Positions 52,348 to 63,958 of a stretch of DNA of 64,000 bases are shown here, piece after piece. The stretch is taken from the NCBI GenBank assembly GCA_002699025.1, contig PABA01000089.1:47508-111507 (forward strand), read 5' to 3'. Source of the stretch: Sandaracinus sp. GTDB taxonomy: Bacteria; Myxococcota_A; Polyangia; Polyangiales; Houyiibacteriaceae. The notes below the pieces were generated by a model that was not told where the DNA came from, did not search any database, and saw nothing but the letters and a program-made list of their open reading frames with translations. Position numbers and translations under genes: made by a program. Numbering within the stretch: position 1 is the stretch's first letter; each line of letters opens with the position of its first letter.

Positions 52348-54086
52348 CCGACCCCGCCGAGAAGGGCGAGACAACCGCTGCCCGCTCCGCCGCCCCGCGG
52401 GCCAAGCACCTGAAGGGGAAGCTCCCGCTCGTCGGCGCGCCGCCGGAGCTGGTGCCGGCGCGCATGGTCAACGAGGTGCTCTATTGCGAGCGGCTCGCGT
52501 ACCTCGAGTGGGCGCAGAAGGAGTTCGCCGACAACTTCTACACCGTGGAGGGACGCGCGGTGACGCACCGCCGCGTCGACCAGGGCGGCAAGCCACCCGA
52601 GGCGCCGTCGGCGGAGGCTCCCTGGGAGGCGCGCTCGGTCTGGCTCTCGTCGCAGGAGCTCGGGCTCACGGCGAAGGTCGACCTCGTCGAGGCGGACGGC
52701 GGGAAGGTGGCGCCCGTCGAGTACAAGCGCGGCAAGAAGCCGGACCTGGAGGAGGGCGCCTGGCTGCCCGAGCGGGCCCAGCTATGCGCGCAGGTGCTGC
52801 TCCTTCGTGCGCACGGGTACGAGTGCGAGGAGGCCTGGATCTGGTTCGCCGGGAGCCGGGCCAAGGTCGCCATCGCCATCGACGACGCGCTGGTGCAGAC
52901 GACACGCGAGGCCATCGCGCGCGTGCGCCGGGTGGTCGCCGAGGCTCGGCTGCCGGACCCGCTCGTCGACAGCCCGAAGTGCCGGGGCTGCTCGCTGGCC
53001 TCCCTTTGCCTGCCGGACGAGGTCCACGCCCTCCGGGAGAGGGTCACCCGGCGCCTGCGTCGCCTCCACCCCTCGCGCGACGACCGCGCGCCGCTCTACG
53101 TCGCCGAGAACGGCGCCAAGGTCGGCGTCCGCAAGCAGCGCCTCGTCGTCAAGAGCCGCGACGGCTCGAAGGCCGAGGTGCGCATCCCGAACACTACGCA
53201 CGTCTGCCTCTTCGGCAACGTGCAGGTCTCCACGCAGGCCATGCGCGCCCTGCTCTCGCGCGGCATCCCCATCGCGTTCTTCACCAGCGGCGGCTGGTAC
53301 TCGGGCCGGACCCTCCCACACGACTCCAAGAACGTGGAGCTCCGCGTAGCGCAGTACCGGGCCACCGGCGACGAGGCGTGGCGTCTGCGGCTCGCCCGCC
53401 AGCTCGTCCGCGACAAGATCCTCAACGCGCGCACGCTCCTCCGCCGCAACCACGCGAGCCCCTCCGAGGAGGCGCTCTTCGAGCTGAAGCAGCTCGCGCG
53501 AAAGGCCGCCGAGGCGCCCTCGCGGCGCGCGCTCCTCGGCATCGAAGGCACAGCCGCGCGCCGCTACTTCGCGGAGCTGACGGGCATGCTCAAGGGCGCG
53601 CCCGAGGTGCTCGCCACCTTCGACTTCAACGGCCGGAACCGGCGCCCGCCGAAGGACCCCATCAACGCGCTGCTCGGCTTCGCCTACGCGCTCCTCACCA
53701 AGGACTGGGCGCTGACCTGCCAGCTCGTCGGCCTCGACCCGCTGCTCGGCTTCTTCCACGAGCCACGCTTCGGCCGGCCCGCGCTCGCGCTCGACCTGAT
53801 GGAGCCGTTCCGCCCGCTGATCGCCGACAGCGCCGTCATCGGCGCCATCAACAACGGCGAGGTCGGTGCGCGGGACTTCCTCCTCTCGACGGTCGGCTGC
53901 AGCCTGACGGCTCGCGGGCGCCGGAAGCTCATCGGCGCCTACGAGCGGCGCATGAGCCAAACCATCACGCACCCCACCTTCGGCTACCGCATCAGCTACC
54001 GCCGCATCCTCGAGGTCCAGGCCCGCCTGCTCGGGCGGCACCTCCTCGGGGAGCTCGACGAGTACCCCAGCTTCCGCACACGATGA
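52344..54086 (+). CDS. cas4-cas1: Cas4-Cas1 fusion, adaptation integrase and PAM-trimming nuclease
   Basis: The protein has 580 residues with a GTG start. The N-terminal Cas4 (about 1-230) has the first cluster cysteine at C48 in EVLYCERLAYLEW, the nuclease core VDLVEADG and PVEYKRGKK, and three further cysteines in CRGCSLASLC near 213-222. Cas1 (about 240-580) has the metal-binding Glu in GIEGTAARRYF near 400, His in GFFHEPRFG near 471 and Asp in LALDLMEPFRP near 483. The fusion is typical of type I-G and selects spacers with the correct PAM while integrating them at the leader end. The next gene, cas2, overlaps as ATGA. Confidence 0.96.
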   Translation: MTDPAEKGETTAARSAAPRAKHLKGKLPLVGAPPELVPARMVNEVLYCERLAYLEWAQKEFADNFYTVEGRAVTHRRVDQGGKPPEAPSAEAPWEARSVWLSSQELGLTAKVDLVEADGGKVAPVEYKRGKKPDLEEGAWLPERAQLCAQVLLLRAHGYECEEAWIWFAGSRAKVAIAIDDALVQTTREAIARVRRVVAEARLPDPLVDSPKCRGCSLASLCLPDEVHALRERVTRRLRRLHPSRDDRAPLYVAENGAKVGVRKQRLVVKSRDGSKAEVRIPNTTHVCLFGNVQVSTQAMRALLSRGIPIAFFTSGGWYSGRTLPHDSKNVELRVAQYRATGDEAWRLRLARQLVRDKILNARTLLRRNHASPSEEALFELKQLARKAAEAPSRRALLGIEGTAARRYFAELTGMLKGAPEVLATFDFNGRNRRPPKDPINALLGFAYALLTKDWALTCQLVGLDPLLGFFHEPRFGRPALALDLMEPFRPLIADSAVIGAINNGEVGARDFLLSTVGCSLTARGRRKLIGAYERRMSQTITHPTFGYRISYRRILEVQARLLGRHLLGELDEYPSFRTR

Positions 54087-54376
54087 GCCGTCACGCCTAC
54101 CTCGTCAGCTACGACATCGCCGACGACCGCCGGCGGACGCACATCCACGAGCTGTGCCGAGGCTACGGCGAGCGGCTCCAGTACAGCGTCTTCCGCTGCG
54201 ACATGAGCCGTACCGAGCGAGTCGAGCTCGAGAGCGCGCTCTCGGAGGCGATCCACCACGAGGAGGACCAGATCCTCGTGATCGATCTCGGGCCTGTGGA
54301 GGGCCGCGCCCAGTGGTGCGTCCGTGCCATGGGCAAGCCCTACACGCCCCCTGACGGTGGGCCGGTCATCTTGTGA
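54083..54376 (+). CDS. cas2: Cas2, adaptation complex dimer subunit
   Basis: The protein has 97 residues, the usual length. It starts MSRHAYLVSYDIADDRRRTH with the conserved SYDI aspartate at the end of the first ferredoxin strand. YSVFRCDMSRTERVELESAL and QILVIDLGPVEGR follow. It bridges two Cas4-Cas1 dimers. It is the last gene of the operon and ends 195 bases before the first repeat. Confidence 0.96.
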   Translation: MSRHAYLVSYDIADDRRRTHIHELCRGYGERLQYSVFRCDMSRTERVELESALSEAIHHEEDQILVIDLGPVEGRAQWCVRAMGKPYTPPDGGPVIL

Positions 54377-54571
54377 CCCCCCGCGCGAGCGGTCCCGTGC
54401 GCTCCCGACCCCGGTCACCGCTCGCAGCCGCGCAACTCTTGAAAATCGAATAGGAAATTGCTCTCCTCCCCTCAGCCCACCCGTTCTTTGAGCCCCCCGA
54501 GCCCGGCTCCCTCCGGACCGCTCGCGATCCCCGCCCCAGCCCCTCGAGATCACTCGGGTCTCGAGAGACTC
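54377..54571 (+). promoter_or_regulatory. CRISPR leader
   Basis: The 195 bases between cas2 and the first repeat include an AT-rich stretch (54435-54461, with CTTGAAAATCGAATAGG) unlike the surrounding DNA. It is a likely array promoter and integration-factor site. The end next to the repeat reads CTCGAGAGACTC. The side is confirmed by the repeat 3' handle orientation and by repeat decay at the other end of the array. Confidence 0.8.
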
Positions 54572-57500
54572 CTCTCCGTCGTCTCCAGACGACGGCCCCG
54601 TTGAAGCTAGAAGACAGATATAGAGTGATAGATGATCTGGGAAATTACTCTCCGTCGTCTCCAGACGACGGCCCCGTTGAAGCGCGGAGGAGGTCTCGCG
54701 CCCGCACCTCGATGCGGTCGAACTCCTCTCCGTCGTCTCCAGACGACGGCCCCGTTGAAGCGATGTTGTCTACCGTCCCTGGGTGCTTCCAAACAAGCCC
54801 TCTCCGTCGTCTCCAGACGACGGCCCCGTTGAAGCTTATCCCGAGACGGGCGGGTGGGATCTCGTTCTTGTGCTCTCCGTCGTCTCCAGACGACGGCCCC
54901 GTTGAAGCGCAGCGCGGCCATCACCGCCGCGAGCTACAACGCCTATGCGCTCTCCGTCGTCTCCAGACGACGGCCCCGTTGAAGCGGCGAGGACATGCCG
55001 CCCTTCCGCAAGCTGGAGGTGGTGGACTCTCCGTCGTCTCCAGACGACGGCCCCGTTGAAGCCGCAGTGCGCGCATGTCGCTGCGGTCGGTAGCCCCGAG
55101 GCTCTCCGTCGTCTCCAGACGACGGCCCCGTTGAAGCCGATGCTGTCGGGCGCGCCCGTGACGAACCTCCACCCGCCCTCTCCGTCGTCTCCAGACGACG
55201 GCCCCGTTGAAGCGCGCGCCGTGTCGTGGTGCCGCTGGCGCCGAGTGTCGCGGCTCTCCGTCGTCTCCAGACGACGGCCCCGTTGAAGCACCTCGCGGCG
55301 GAGCTCCACGACCTGGGCCTCGATGGCCTCTCCGTCGTCTCCAGACGACGGCCCCGTTGAAGCGTGATGTAGGCTCGGCCGACGCTCCGCCAGAGCCCGT
55401 GCTCTCTCCGTCGTCTCCAGACGACGGCCCCGTTGAAGCGTGGACAGCGAGACGGCGACTCGTAAGGGCAGCTACCAGCCTCTCCGTCGTCTCCAGACGA
55501 CGGCCCCGTTGAAGCGACGAGCTCGCGGACCGCACGACTCGATCGGCCTGGCTGCTCTCCGTCGTCTCCAGACGACGGCCCCGTTGAAGCAGAGAACGAC
55601 GCTCCAGAGCGCGCGCCATCGAGCATCACCGCTCTCCGTCGTCTCCAGACGACGGCCCCGTTGAAGCGATCACGTCAACCTGGGCAGTCGACGGGGCGGC
55701 CGGTCTCTCCGTCGTCTCCAGACGACGGCCCCGTTGAAGCACGACACGACCTTAGGCGTTGAAACACGGTCAACTGTTCTCTCCGTCGTCTCCAGACGAC
55801 GGCCCCGTTGAAGCAACGCCTTTCTCCATTGGAAGATGCCGACTCAGAAGGTCTCTCCGTCGTCTCCAGACGACGGCCCCGTTGAAGCTTGAGGTAGAGC
55901 GGGTGGCTCGGCGCTCCACCCTTCGTGATCTCTCCGTCGTCTCCAGACGACGGCCCCGTTGAAGCGTGCAGCCCGGAGCACGTGTCCAGCCAGTGCCCCG
56001 CTCTCCGTCGTCTCCAGACGACGGCCCCGTTGAAGCGACCTCTCGGCGCCTTCGTCGATTCGAACAACGCGAACTCTCCGTCGTCTCCAGACGACGGCCC
56101 CGTTGAAGCCTGTCTGGATGCTCTTCTGCGGAACCCACTCATACTCCTCTCCGTCGTCTCCAGACGACGGCCCCGTTGAAGCCCCACGAGCACCACCCCC
56201 TCGCGAGCGCGCGTGAGCGCCGTGCTCTCCGTCGTCTCCAGACGACGGCCCCGTTGAAGCGCCGTGACCCACTCACCGGCCAGCGCGGTCGTCAGCCGGC
56301 CCTCTCCGTCGTCTCCAGACGACGGCCCCGTTGAAGCTCCAGCGTCTCGTCGTTGCGGCAGATGAGCTTCAGCCCTCTCCGTCGTCTCCAGACGACGGCC
56401 CCGTTGAAGCGGGAGAGCGAGCGCCGACTCCCACTCGTCGAGCAGGTCCTCTCCGTCGTCTCCAGACGACGGCCCCGTTGAAGCCACCCGCCGCCGTCGC
56501 ACTGCCCGGTGGCCCGCTGGTAGGCTCTCCGTCGTCTCCAGACGACGGCCCCGTTGAAGCTTCGAAGAGCTCGCGAAGGCGGACGAGGATGCGTTCATCG
56601 GCACTCTCCGTCGTCTCCAGACGACGGCCCCGTTGAAGCCAAGTCACCCTTGTACTTACCACTCCTACCATATACCTCTCCGTCGTCTCCAGACGACGGC
56701 CCCGTTGAAGCCGCTTGTATCACATTGTCGTGGAAATGCCGGATGGGCGCTCTCCGTCGTCTCCAGACGACGGCCCCGTTGAAGCCGGCAATGACTCTCG
56801 CCGTCACGAAATGCTCGGCTAGTCTCTCCGTCGTCTCCAGACGACGGCCCCGTTGAAGCTCGACCAGTCAGGCCAAGCGCGAGCGGGTCAACTGGCTGCT
56901 GCTCTCCGTCGTCTCCAGACGACGGCCCCGTTGAAGCAGGCGGCCCGTTCCCTTCGGGGGCTTGGTACCTCCGCTCTCCGTCGTCTCCAGACGACGGCCC
57001 CGTTGAAGCGAGTGCGAGTGCCCGCCCGAGTGGGAGCTCGAGGACGGGTCTCTCCGTCGTCTCCAGACGACGGCCCCGTTGAAGCATGCCGAGGTCGCGG
57101 AGCACGAGCGAGGTCCCCTGCGCGACTCTCCGTCGTCTCCAGACGACGGCCCCGTTGAAGCCTGCAGCTCGACGTTCCCGCCGCGTGCACGGTGTCGCTC
57201 TCTCCGTCGTCTCCAGACGACGGCCCCGTTGAAGCGTCATCGGCCCGGACTTCGACGTCGCCCGCGACGCCCTCCTCTCCGTCGTCTCCAGACGACGGCC
57301 CCGTTGAAGCGTCATGTACTTGACGAGCTCCGCCTCCACGCCCTTGCCTCTCCGTCGTCTCCAGACGACGGCCCCGTTGAAGCATCGGCGGTCCGGCCGG
57401 CGTCTGGGAACTCTTCGTCGGGCTCTCCGTCGTCTCCAGACGACGGCCCCGTTGAAGCTCCAGCAAGGTCAAGAGTCGCGCCGGTCACGTCGCGGTTCTC

Positions 57501-60500
57501 ACCCTCTCCGTCGTCTCCAGACGACGGCCCCGTTGAAGCCGGCAGGAGCGCGAGGGCTGGCTCGAGGACGAGTTTCACGACTCTCCGTCGTCTCCAGACG
57601 ACGGCCCCGTTGAAGCCGCCACCACTGGCGATTGCGCTTTTGCGCTTCCACTCTTTCAGTCCTCTCCGTCGTCTCCAGACGACGGCCCCGTTGAAGCCAG
57701 CGTCGGAGGCGGAGATCCTCGGGTGGCGCACGGCGGACTCTCCGTCGTCTCCAGACGACGGCCCCGTTGAAGCCACGCCCTTGCGCACGGCCCTCACGTC
57801 CACGACCGGCTCTCCGTCGTCTCCAGACGACGGCCCCGTTGAAGCTGCCAGATCCGACCGCTGGAAGGGCCGCTCAGTGACCGCTTCTCTCCGTCGTCTC
57901 CAGACGACGGCCCCGTTGAAGCACCAGAGTCGGCGGGAACTGTGACCTCACCATCTGACCGGTCCTCTCCGTCGTCTCCAGACGACGGCCCCGTTGAAGC
58001 CTGACGCTATTCGGCCACCGTTTGGCCACCTGTCGTCTCTCCGTCGTCTCCAGACGACGGCCCCGTTGAAGCACCGTCCCGTGGATCTGGCCAAGCGCCC
58101 GCAGCTGCGCCTGGTGCTCTCCGTCGTCTCCAGACGACGGCCCCGTTGAAGCAACTGGCGGCCGTACCGAGGGTGCACGGTCCATGCGCCCTCTCCGTCG
58201 TCTCCAGACGACGGCCCCGTTGAAGCGACGTCCAGGCGCTCGACACCGAGCTCCGCGCCATCCTCCTCTCCGTCGTCTCCAGACGACGGCCCCGTTGAAG
58301 CGTCAAGCAGCTCGGCGCGCACGTCGTGAGCGAGCAGCGCGCTCTCCGTCGTCTCCAGACGACGGCCCCGTTGAAGCTTGCGGCCGGCGCTGCCGCTCCG
58401 GATCTTCTCCACCTGGCCTCTCCGTCGTCTCCAGACGACGGCCCCGTTGAAGCGCCGGAGTGAGCTGGCCGACGGTACGGAGCGAGTGCCTCTCCGTCGT
58501 CTCCAGACGACGGCCCCGTTGAAGCGTGGAGCGTCGAGAAGGCCGCAGATTCATCCCGGCCAAGCCTCTCCGTCGTCTCCAGACGACGGCCCCGTTGAAG
58601 CCGGGCGCACGTCGCGGAGACGGCCTCGAAGCGTGCCTGGCACTCTCCGTCGTCTCCAGACGACGGCCCCGTTGAAGCTAGGCGTAGCGGCCGCGCACGG
58701 GCTGCACCACCGCGTCGTCGCTCTCCGTCGTCTCCAGACGACGGCCCCGTTGAAGCGCCTTCTCGATCGACACCACCGAGGCCTCGACCAGGAGGTTCTC
58801 TCCGTCGTCTCCAGACGACGGCCCCGTTGAAGCCTCGACGAGGTGGCGGCGTTCCCGCACGGCTCGCACGACGACTCTCCGTCGTCTCCAGACGACGGCC
58901 CCGTTGAAGCCTCCGCCGCACGCCCAACGACATCGAGCTCGAGCTCCCCGACTCTCCGTCGTCTCCAGACGACGGCCCCGTTGAAGCCGCGAGAGCGGGG
59001 GGGTTCGCGGGAAGCCCATGGTCAGGCGCTCTCTCCGTCGTCTCCAGACGACGGCCCCGTTGAAGCTCCGGCATCGTCCGCGTGACGACCGCGACCTCCT
59101 GACCTCTCCGTCGTCTCCAGACGACGGCCCCGTTGAAGCAGCGCACCGCCGCCGCGCTGGAAATGCCGGTTACGATCTCTCTCCGTCGTCTCCAGACGAC
59201 GGCCCCGTTGAAGCGGTCCTTGGCCTTCACCCGCAAGGTACGGCGCCTATCGGCTCTCCGTCGTCTCCAGACGACGGCCCCGTTGAAGCATGACCGAGCG
59301 CTTCGCGGGGCGCGAGTTCGGGCCCGACGACTCTCCGTCGTCTCCAGACGACGGCCCCGTTGAAGCGTGATCAACAGGACCAGCGACGCGAACATCACCC
59401 TCGAGCTCTCCGTCGTCTCCAGACGACGGCCCCGTTGAAGCATCTCCCCGTACCCCTTGACCCCGAGGCTTCGGGCGTGCGCGCTCTCCGTCGTCTCCAG
59501 ACGACGGCCCCGTTGAAGCTGCCACTCGTCGGAACGGCAGGCGTCCGCCCACCACCCGACCTCTCCGTCGTCTCCAGACGACGGCCCCGTTGAAGCCCGA
59601 GGAGGATCTTCGCGAGCTCGGCCACCGAGCCGGCCATCCTCTCCGTCGTCTCCAGACGACGGCCCCGTTGAAGCCATCGGACCGCCGCCGCGGTGAAGGC
59701 CGGGTTGTCCTGGCTGCTCTCCGTCGTCTCCAGACGACGGCCCCGTTGAAGCTCAACGAGCGGTGGCTGGCTCATCAGCGACCGGGAACCTCTCCGTCGT
59801 CTCCAGACGACGGCCCCGTTGAAGCCCCCGGTCGTAGACCCCCTGGCCTCGCGGCGGACGACTCTCCGTCGTCTCCAGACGACGGCCCCGTTGAAGCGGT
59901 CCTACTCCGCCGCCAGTCAGACCGCGGACATTGACTCTCCGTCGTCTCCAGACGACGGCCCCGTTAAAGCCAGTCGATCAGCACGAGATCGCCGTCCGCG
60001 CCCCGCCCGGCCTCTCCGTCGTCTCCAGACGACGGCCCCGTTGAAGCCTGTTCCTGCCACCACTGGTAGGTGTCCGGATCCCACACCTCTCCGTCGTCTC
60101 CAGACGACGGCCCCGTTGAAGCATGGTGCCCGTGACGCGGTCGAGAGAGCGGCAGTGGATCCTCTCTCTCCGTCGTCTCCAGACGACGGCCCCGTTGAAG
60201 CCTCATCATGTCGCACGCGCTGCTGACCCCGCGGCTCGGCGCTCTCCGTCGTCTCCAGACGACGGCCCCGTTGAAGCATCCGGATGACCAACGCCGTGCT
60301 CGGCGTGTTGGAGCGCCTCTCCGTCGTCTCCAGACGACGGCCCCGTTGAAGCGTGAGGATGGCCGCGCGCTTCTCGAGCGGACGCATCGGCTCCTCTCCG
60401 TCGTCTCCAGACGACGGCCCCGTTGAAGCGAGCTCGGCGCCTTCCTCGACGGCCTCCTCGAGGAGCCCCCTCTCCGTCGTCTCCAGACGACGGCCCCGTT

Positions 60501-63500
60501 GAAGCGCGACCGACGCCGTCACCGAGGCAGAGGTCACCTACCTGACTCTCCGTCGTCTCCAGACGACGGCCCCGTTGAAGCGATCCTGGTACGGCCGCGA
60601 GATGAGTCGCAAGCTCGGAGCTCTCCGTCGTCTCCAGACGACGGCCCCGTTGAAGCGTTCGCAGACGCTCGGCGGCGTCCTCGGTGAGCTTGGCCACTCT
60701 CCGTCGTCTCCAGACGACGGCCCCGTTGAAGCTGCAAGAAAATAGACCAGCTACACGACGCAGACTGGACTCTCTCCGTCGTCTCCAGACGACGGCCCCG
60801 TTGAAGCCTCTGCGTGTCGCGGAGCGCGTCGAGCACGCGCTGGAGCCTCTCCGTCGTCTCCAGACGACGGCCCCGTTGAAGCTACAGGGATGTCATAGTC
60901 AGAATTCATGGGCCCCACGACTCTCCGTCGTCTCCAGACGACGGCCCCGTTGAAGCGAGCTTACCGGCGGCGAACGTGGCGTGCTTGGGCCCGTGGACTC
61001 TCCGTCGTCTCCAGACGACGGCCCCGTTGAAGCAAGAAGGACCCCGAGCGCGCGGCGAACATCAGGCTGGTCTCTCCGTCGTCTCCAGACGACGGCCCCG
61101 TTGAAGCCCCTCGAGCTCCGGGCGGCCGCACCGGCCCAGCGCCGACTCTCCGTCGTCTCCAGACGACGGCCCCGTTGAAGCGTTTCGTCTGCCCGGCTTC
61201 CAGTTCCCTCCTCAGCCCAGCTCTCCGTCGTCTCCAGACGACGGCCCCGTTGAAGCACAGGCCTCGGCGGCCGTGCTCCCATGATGCCGCGGCATCTCTC
61301 CGTCGTCTCCAGACGACGGCCCCGTTGAAGCCGTGAGTACGACGGCACCACCGGCGTGGGTAGCTCGGCTCTCCGTCGTCTCCAGACGACGGCCCCGTTG
61401 AAGCAGGCTCTTCGGGTCCACGTACTCGTCAGGGGCGACTCTCCGTCGTCTCCAGACGACGGCCCCGTTGAAACGCGTCGGAGTAGTAGAGCTCGAGGGC
61501 GAGGTCCTCGGCCTCTCTCCGTCGTCTCCAGACGACGGCCCCGTTGAAGCCTCATGCGAAGAGCCTCGCGAGGCAGCCGAGGGGGCGGGCGGCTCTCCGT
61601 CGTCTCCAGACGACGGCCCCGTTGAAGCACGACGTGCGTCAGCGGGAGGCCCTCGCGGAGCTCGACTCTCTCCGTCGTCTCCAGACGACGGCCCCGTTGA
61701 AGCCAGGTGCCGCGGCAGCGGGCCCCGGGGCGGCCCCAGGCCTCTCCGTCGTCTCCAGACGACGGCCCCGTTGAGGCGCTGAACGCCTCTCCGTCGTCTC
61801 CAGACGACGGCCCCGTTGAAGCCCTATCAGTCGGCGCGACTCGCCGCCTGTATTGCATCTCTCCGTCGTCTCCAGACGACGGCCCCGTTGAAGCCTGCGG
61901 TGGCAGTGGGCCCCGGTCCCGAAGGGGGTGCGCCCTCTCCGTCGTCTCCAGACGACGGCCCCGTTGAAGCTCCCTCCGCGTCGCGGTGCTGTAGCTGGTA
62001 GCTAACTCTCCGTCGTCTCCAGACGACGGCCCCGTTGAAGCCGTCTCCCCGGCGCCCACACACTTGATAGCCTGTCGCTCTCCGTCGTCTCCAGACGACG
62101 GCCCCGTTGAAGCTTCTATGAGGTCAAGGCGACCGCTCCGTGTTCTGACGTTCTCTCCGTCGTCTCCAGACGACGGCCCCGTTGAAGCCGCGCACGTGTG
62201 CGCACGCCTAGGACGGCGACCAAATGGCCGCTCTCCGTCGTCTCCAGACGACGGCCCCGTTGAAGCGGAGTGGCTCCCTACAGGGAGATTCGTCTGGTAA
62301 AGGCCCTCTCCGTCGTCTCCAGACGACGGCCCCGTTGAAGCGACGCGGTCGTCCGCGATCTGGACGAAGCAGGTTTCCGTGTGCTCTCCGTCGTCTCCAG
62401 ACGACGGCCCCGTTGAAGCGAGCGCTGGTCCGCTGGGCGCGGTCGCGAGGCTACAGCGGGCCCGCTCTCCGTCGTCTCCAGACGACGGCCCCGTTGAAGC
62501 GGGCGAGCGATTCGTGACCCTCACGGTGCCGCACTCGGGCGCTCTCCGTCGTCTCCAGACGACGGCCCCGTTGAAGCGACGGGATGGCGCTCGAGCTGGT
62601 CCGCTGGCACGGCTCCCGCTCTCCGTCGTCTCCAGACGACGGCCCCGTTGAAGCCCTGGTCCGCGGCGTACTCGGGCGCCGCTCCACGATCCAGGCTCTC
62701 CGTCGTCTCCTGACGGCGGCACCGTTGAAGCGCGCAGTTCGAGGGCGCGCGGGGCCTTGGCGCCCTCTCCGTCGTCTCCTGACGGCGGCACCGTTGAAGC
62801 CCTAGGTATGCGCGCAATCGCGCACCGTGTCAGTGTGCGCTCCTCTCCGTCGTCTCCTGACGGCGGCACCGTTGAAGCGCGTGGACCCGGCCTGGTACGG
62901 CGGCGACGACGCGGTGGTGCTCTCCGTCGTCTCCTGACGGCGGCACCGTTGAAGCGAGCGGAGGTGGTCGAGGGGCGCCGTCAGCAAGGGCAGCTCTCCG
63001 TCGTCTCCTGACGGCGGCACCGTTGAAGCCACTTCACCTGGTCTGGGAGAACGACGTTACTCATTGCGGCTCTCCGTCGTCTCCTGACGGCGGCACCGTT
63101 GAAGCCGTCTACAGGCTAGCCCGGCGCCGCTCCCTAGTAGCCTCTCCGTCGTCTCCTGACGGCGGCACCGTTGAAGCGAGAGAAGGAACAGGTGCTCGTG
63201 GCCCCGCCCCGGGCGGTCTCTCCGTCGTCTCCTGACGGCGGCACCGTTGAAGCACGATCCGGACCTTCGCGTAGGCGTCGGCGACGTTGCTCTCCGTCGT
63301 CTCCTGACGGCGGCACCGTTGAAGCTGAACCTCTTCCTCGGCCTCATCGGCCTCCCCGAGCTCTCCGTCGTCTCCTGACGGCGGCACCGTTGAAGCTGCG
63401 TCGCGTAGATCGTCTCGGCGCCCATGCGACCGGCGACTCTCCGTCGTCTCCTGACGGCGGCACCGTTGAAGCGCGCAGTGTGACACGGTCCGCGTCTTCT

Positions 63501-63917
63501 GGCCCCCTCCCTCTCCGTCGTCTCCTGACGGCGGCACCGTTGAAGCGAGTGTTGCTCTCACTCGGGGCGGCCCGGGTATGTGTGCTCTCCGTCGTCTCCT
63601 GACGGCGGCACCGTTGAAGCACATCACGATTGGAGGGTTCCACTTTTGGTAAGCCACTCTCCGTCGTCTCCTGACGGCGGCACCGTTGAAGCGGCGACGA
63701 CGCGCCCCGCATCCGCCTGAAGCCGACCCTCTCCGTCGTCTCCTGACGGCGGCACCGTTGAAGCGCCAGGCCGTCGAGGCGGATCAGCAGGTCGAGGGCG
63801 CGCGCTCTCCGTCGTCTCCTGACGGCGGCACCGTTGAAGCAACTCGTAGCTGCCCGCCGTGAGGCGTCGCAGATCTGCCGCCTCTCCGTCGTCTCCTGAC
63901 GGGTAACCGTTCAGCCC
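54572..63917 (+). CRISPR. Type I-G CRISPR array, about 125 repeats in two sequence forms
   Basis: 36-bp repeats begin CTCTCCGTCGTC. In form A they continue TCCAGACGACGG and end CCCCGTTGAAGC. I count 108 form A repeats (54572 to 62654), then 17 form B repeats (62696 on). Form B differs at positions 16, 21 and 26. The hairpin CCGTCGTC/GACGACGG is 8 bp. Spacers are mostly 35-42 bp. Single variants end GTTAAAGC (59935), GTTGAAAC (61439) and GTTGAGGC (61742). The spacer after the last of these is only 9 bp. The final repeat at 63882 is degenerate after position 20, marking the distal end. ORFs across the array are artefacts of the repeats. Counts were made by eye and may be off by one. Confidence 0.99.
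62696..63917 (+). repeat. Leader-distal block of form B repeats
   Basis: Seventeen repeats read CTCTCCGTCGTC, then TCCTGACGGCGG, then CACCGTTGAAGC. The hairpin is kept through a G-T wobble. All three changes appear together from the first repeat of the block, with no intermediate form in the preceding 108 repeats. Confidence 0.95.
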
Positions 63918-63958
63918 CCTGCTTGAGCGCGTGATCCTGCCCGTGCGACTCGGAGTTC

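Noticed and set aside
56719..59180. Two distant spacers share TGGAAATGCCGG
   Set aside because: A 12-base match among 124 spacers is weak and gives no functional hint by itself.
62420..62618. Two nearby spacers share GCTGGTCCGCTGG
   Set aside because: Thirteen shared bases in GC-rich spacers can arise by chance or from similar phage genes; without a database match no claim is made.
54607..63842. Many open frames through the CRISPR array
   Set aside because: All contain the translated repeat (such as SPSSPDDGPVEA or LQRGRRLETTES) at each period; they are artefacts of a stop-free repeat.
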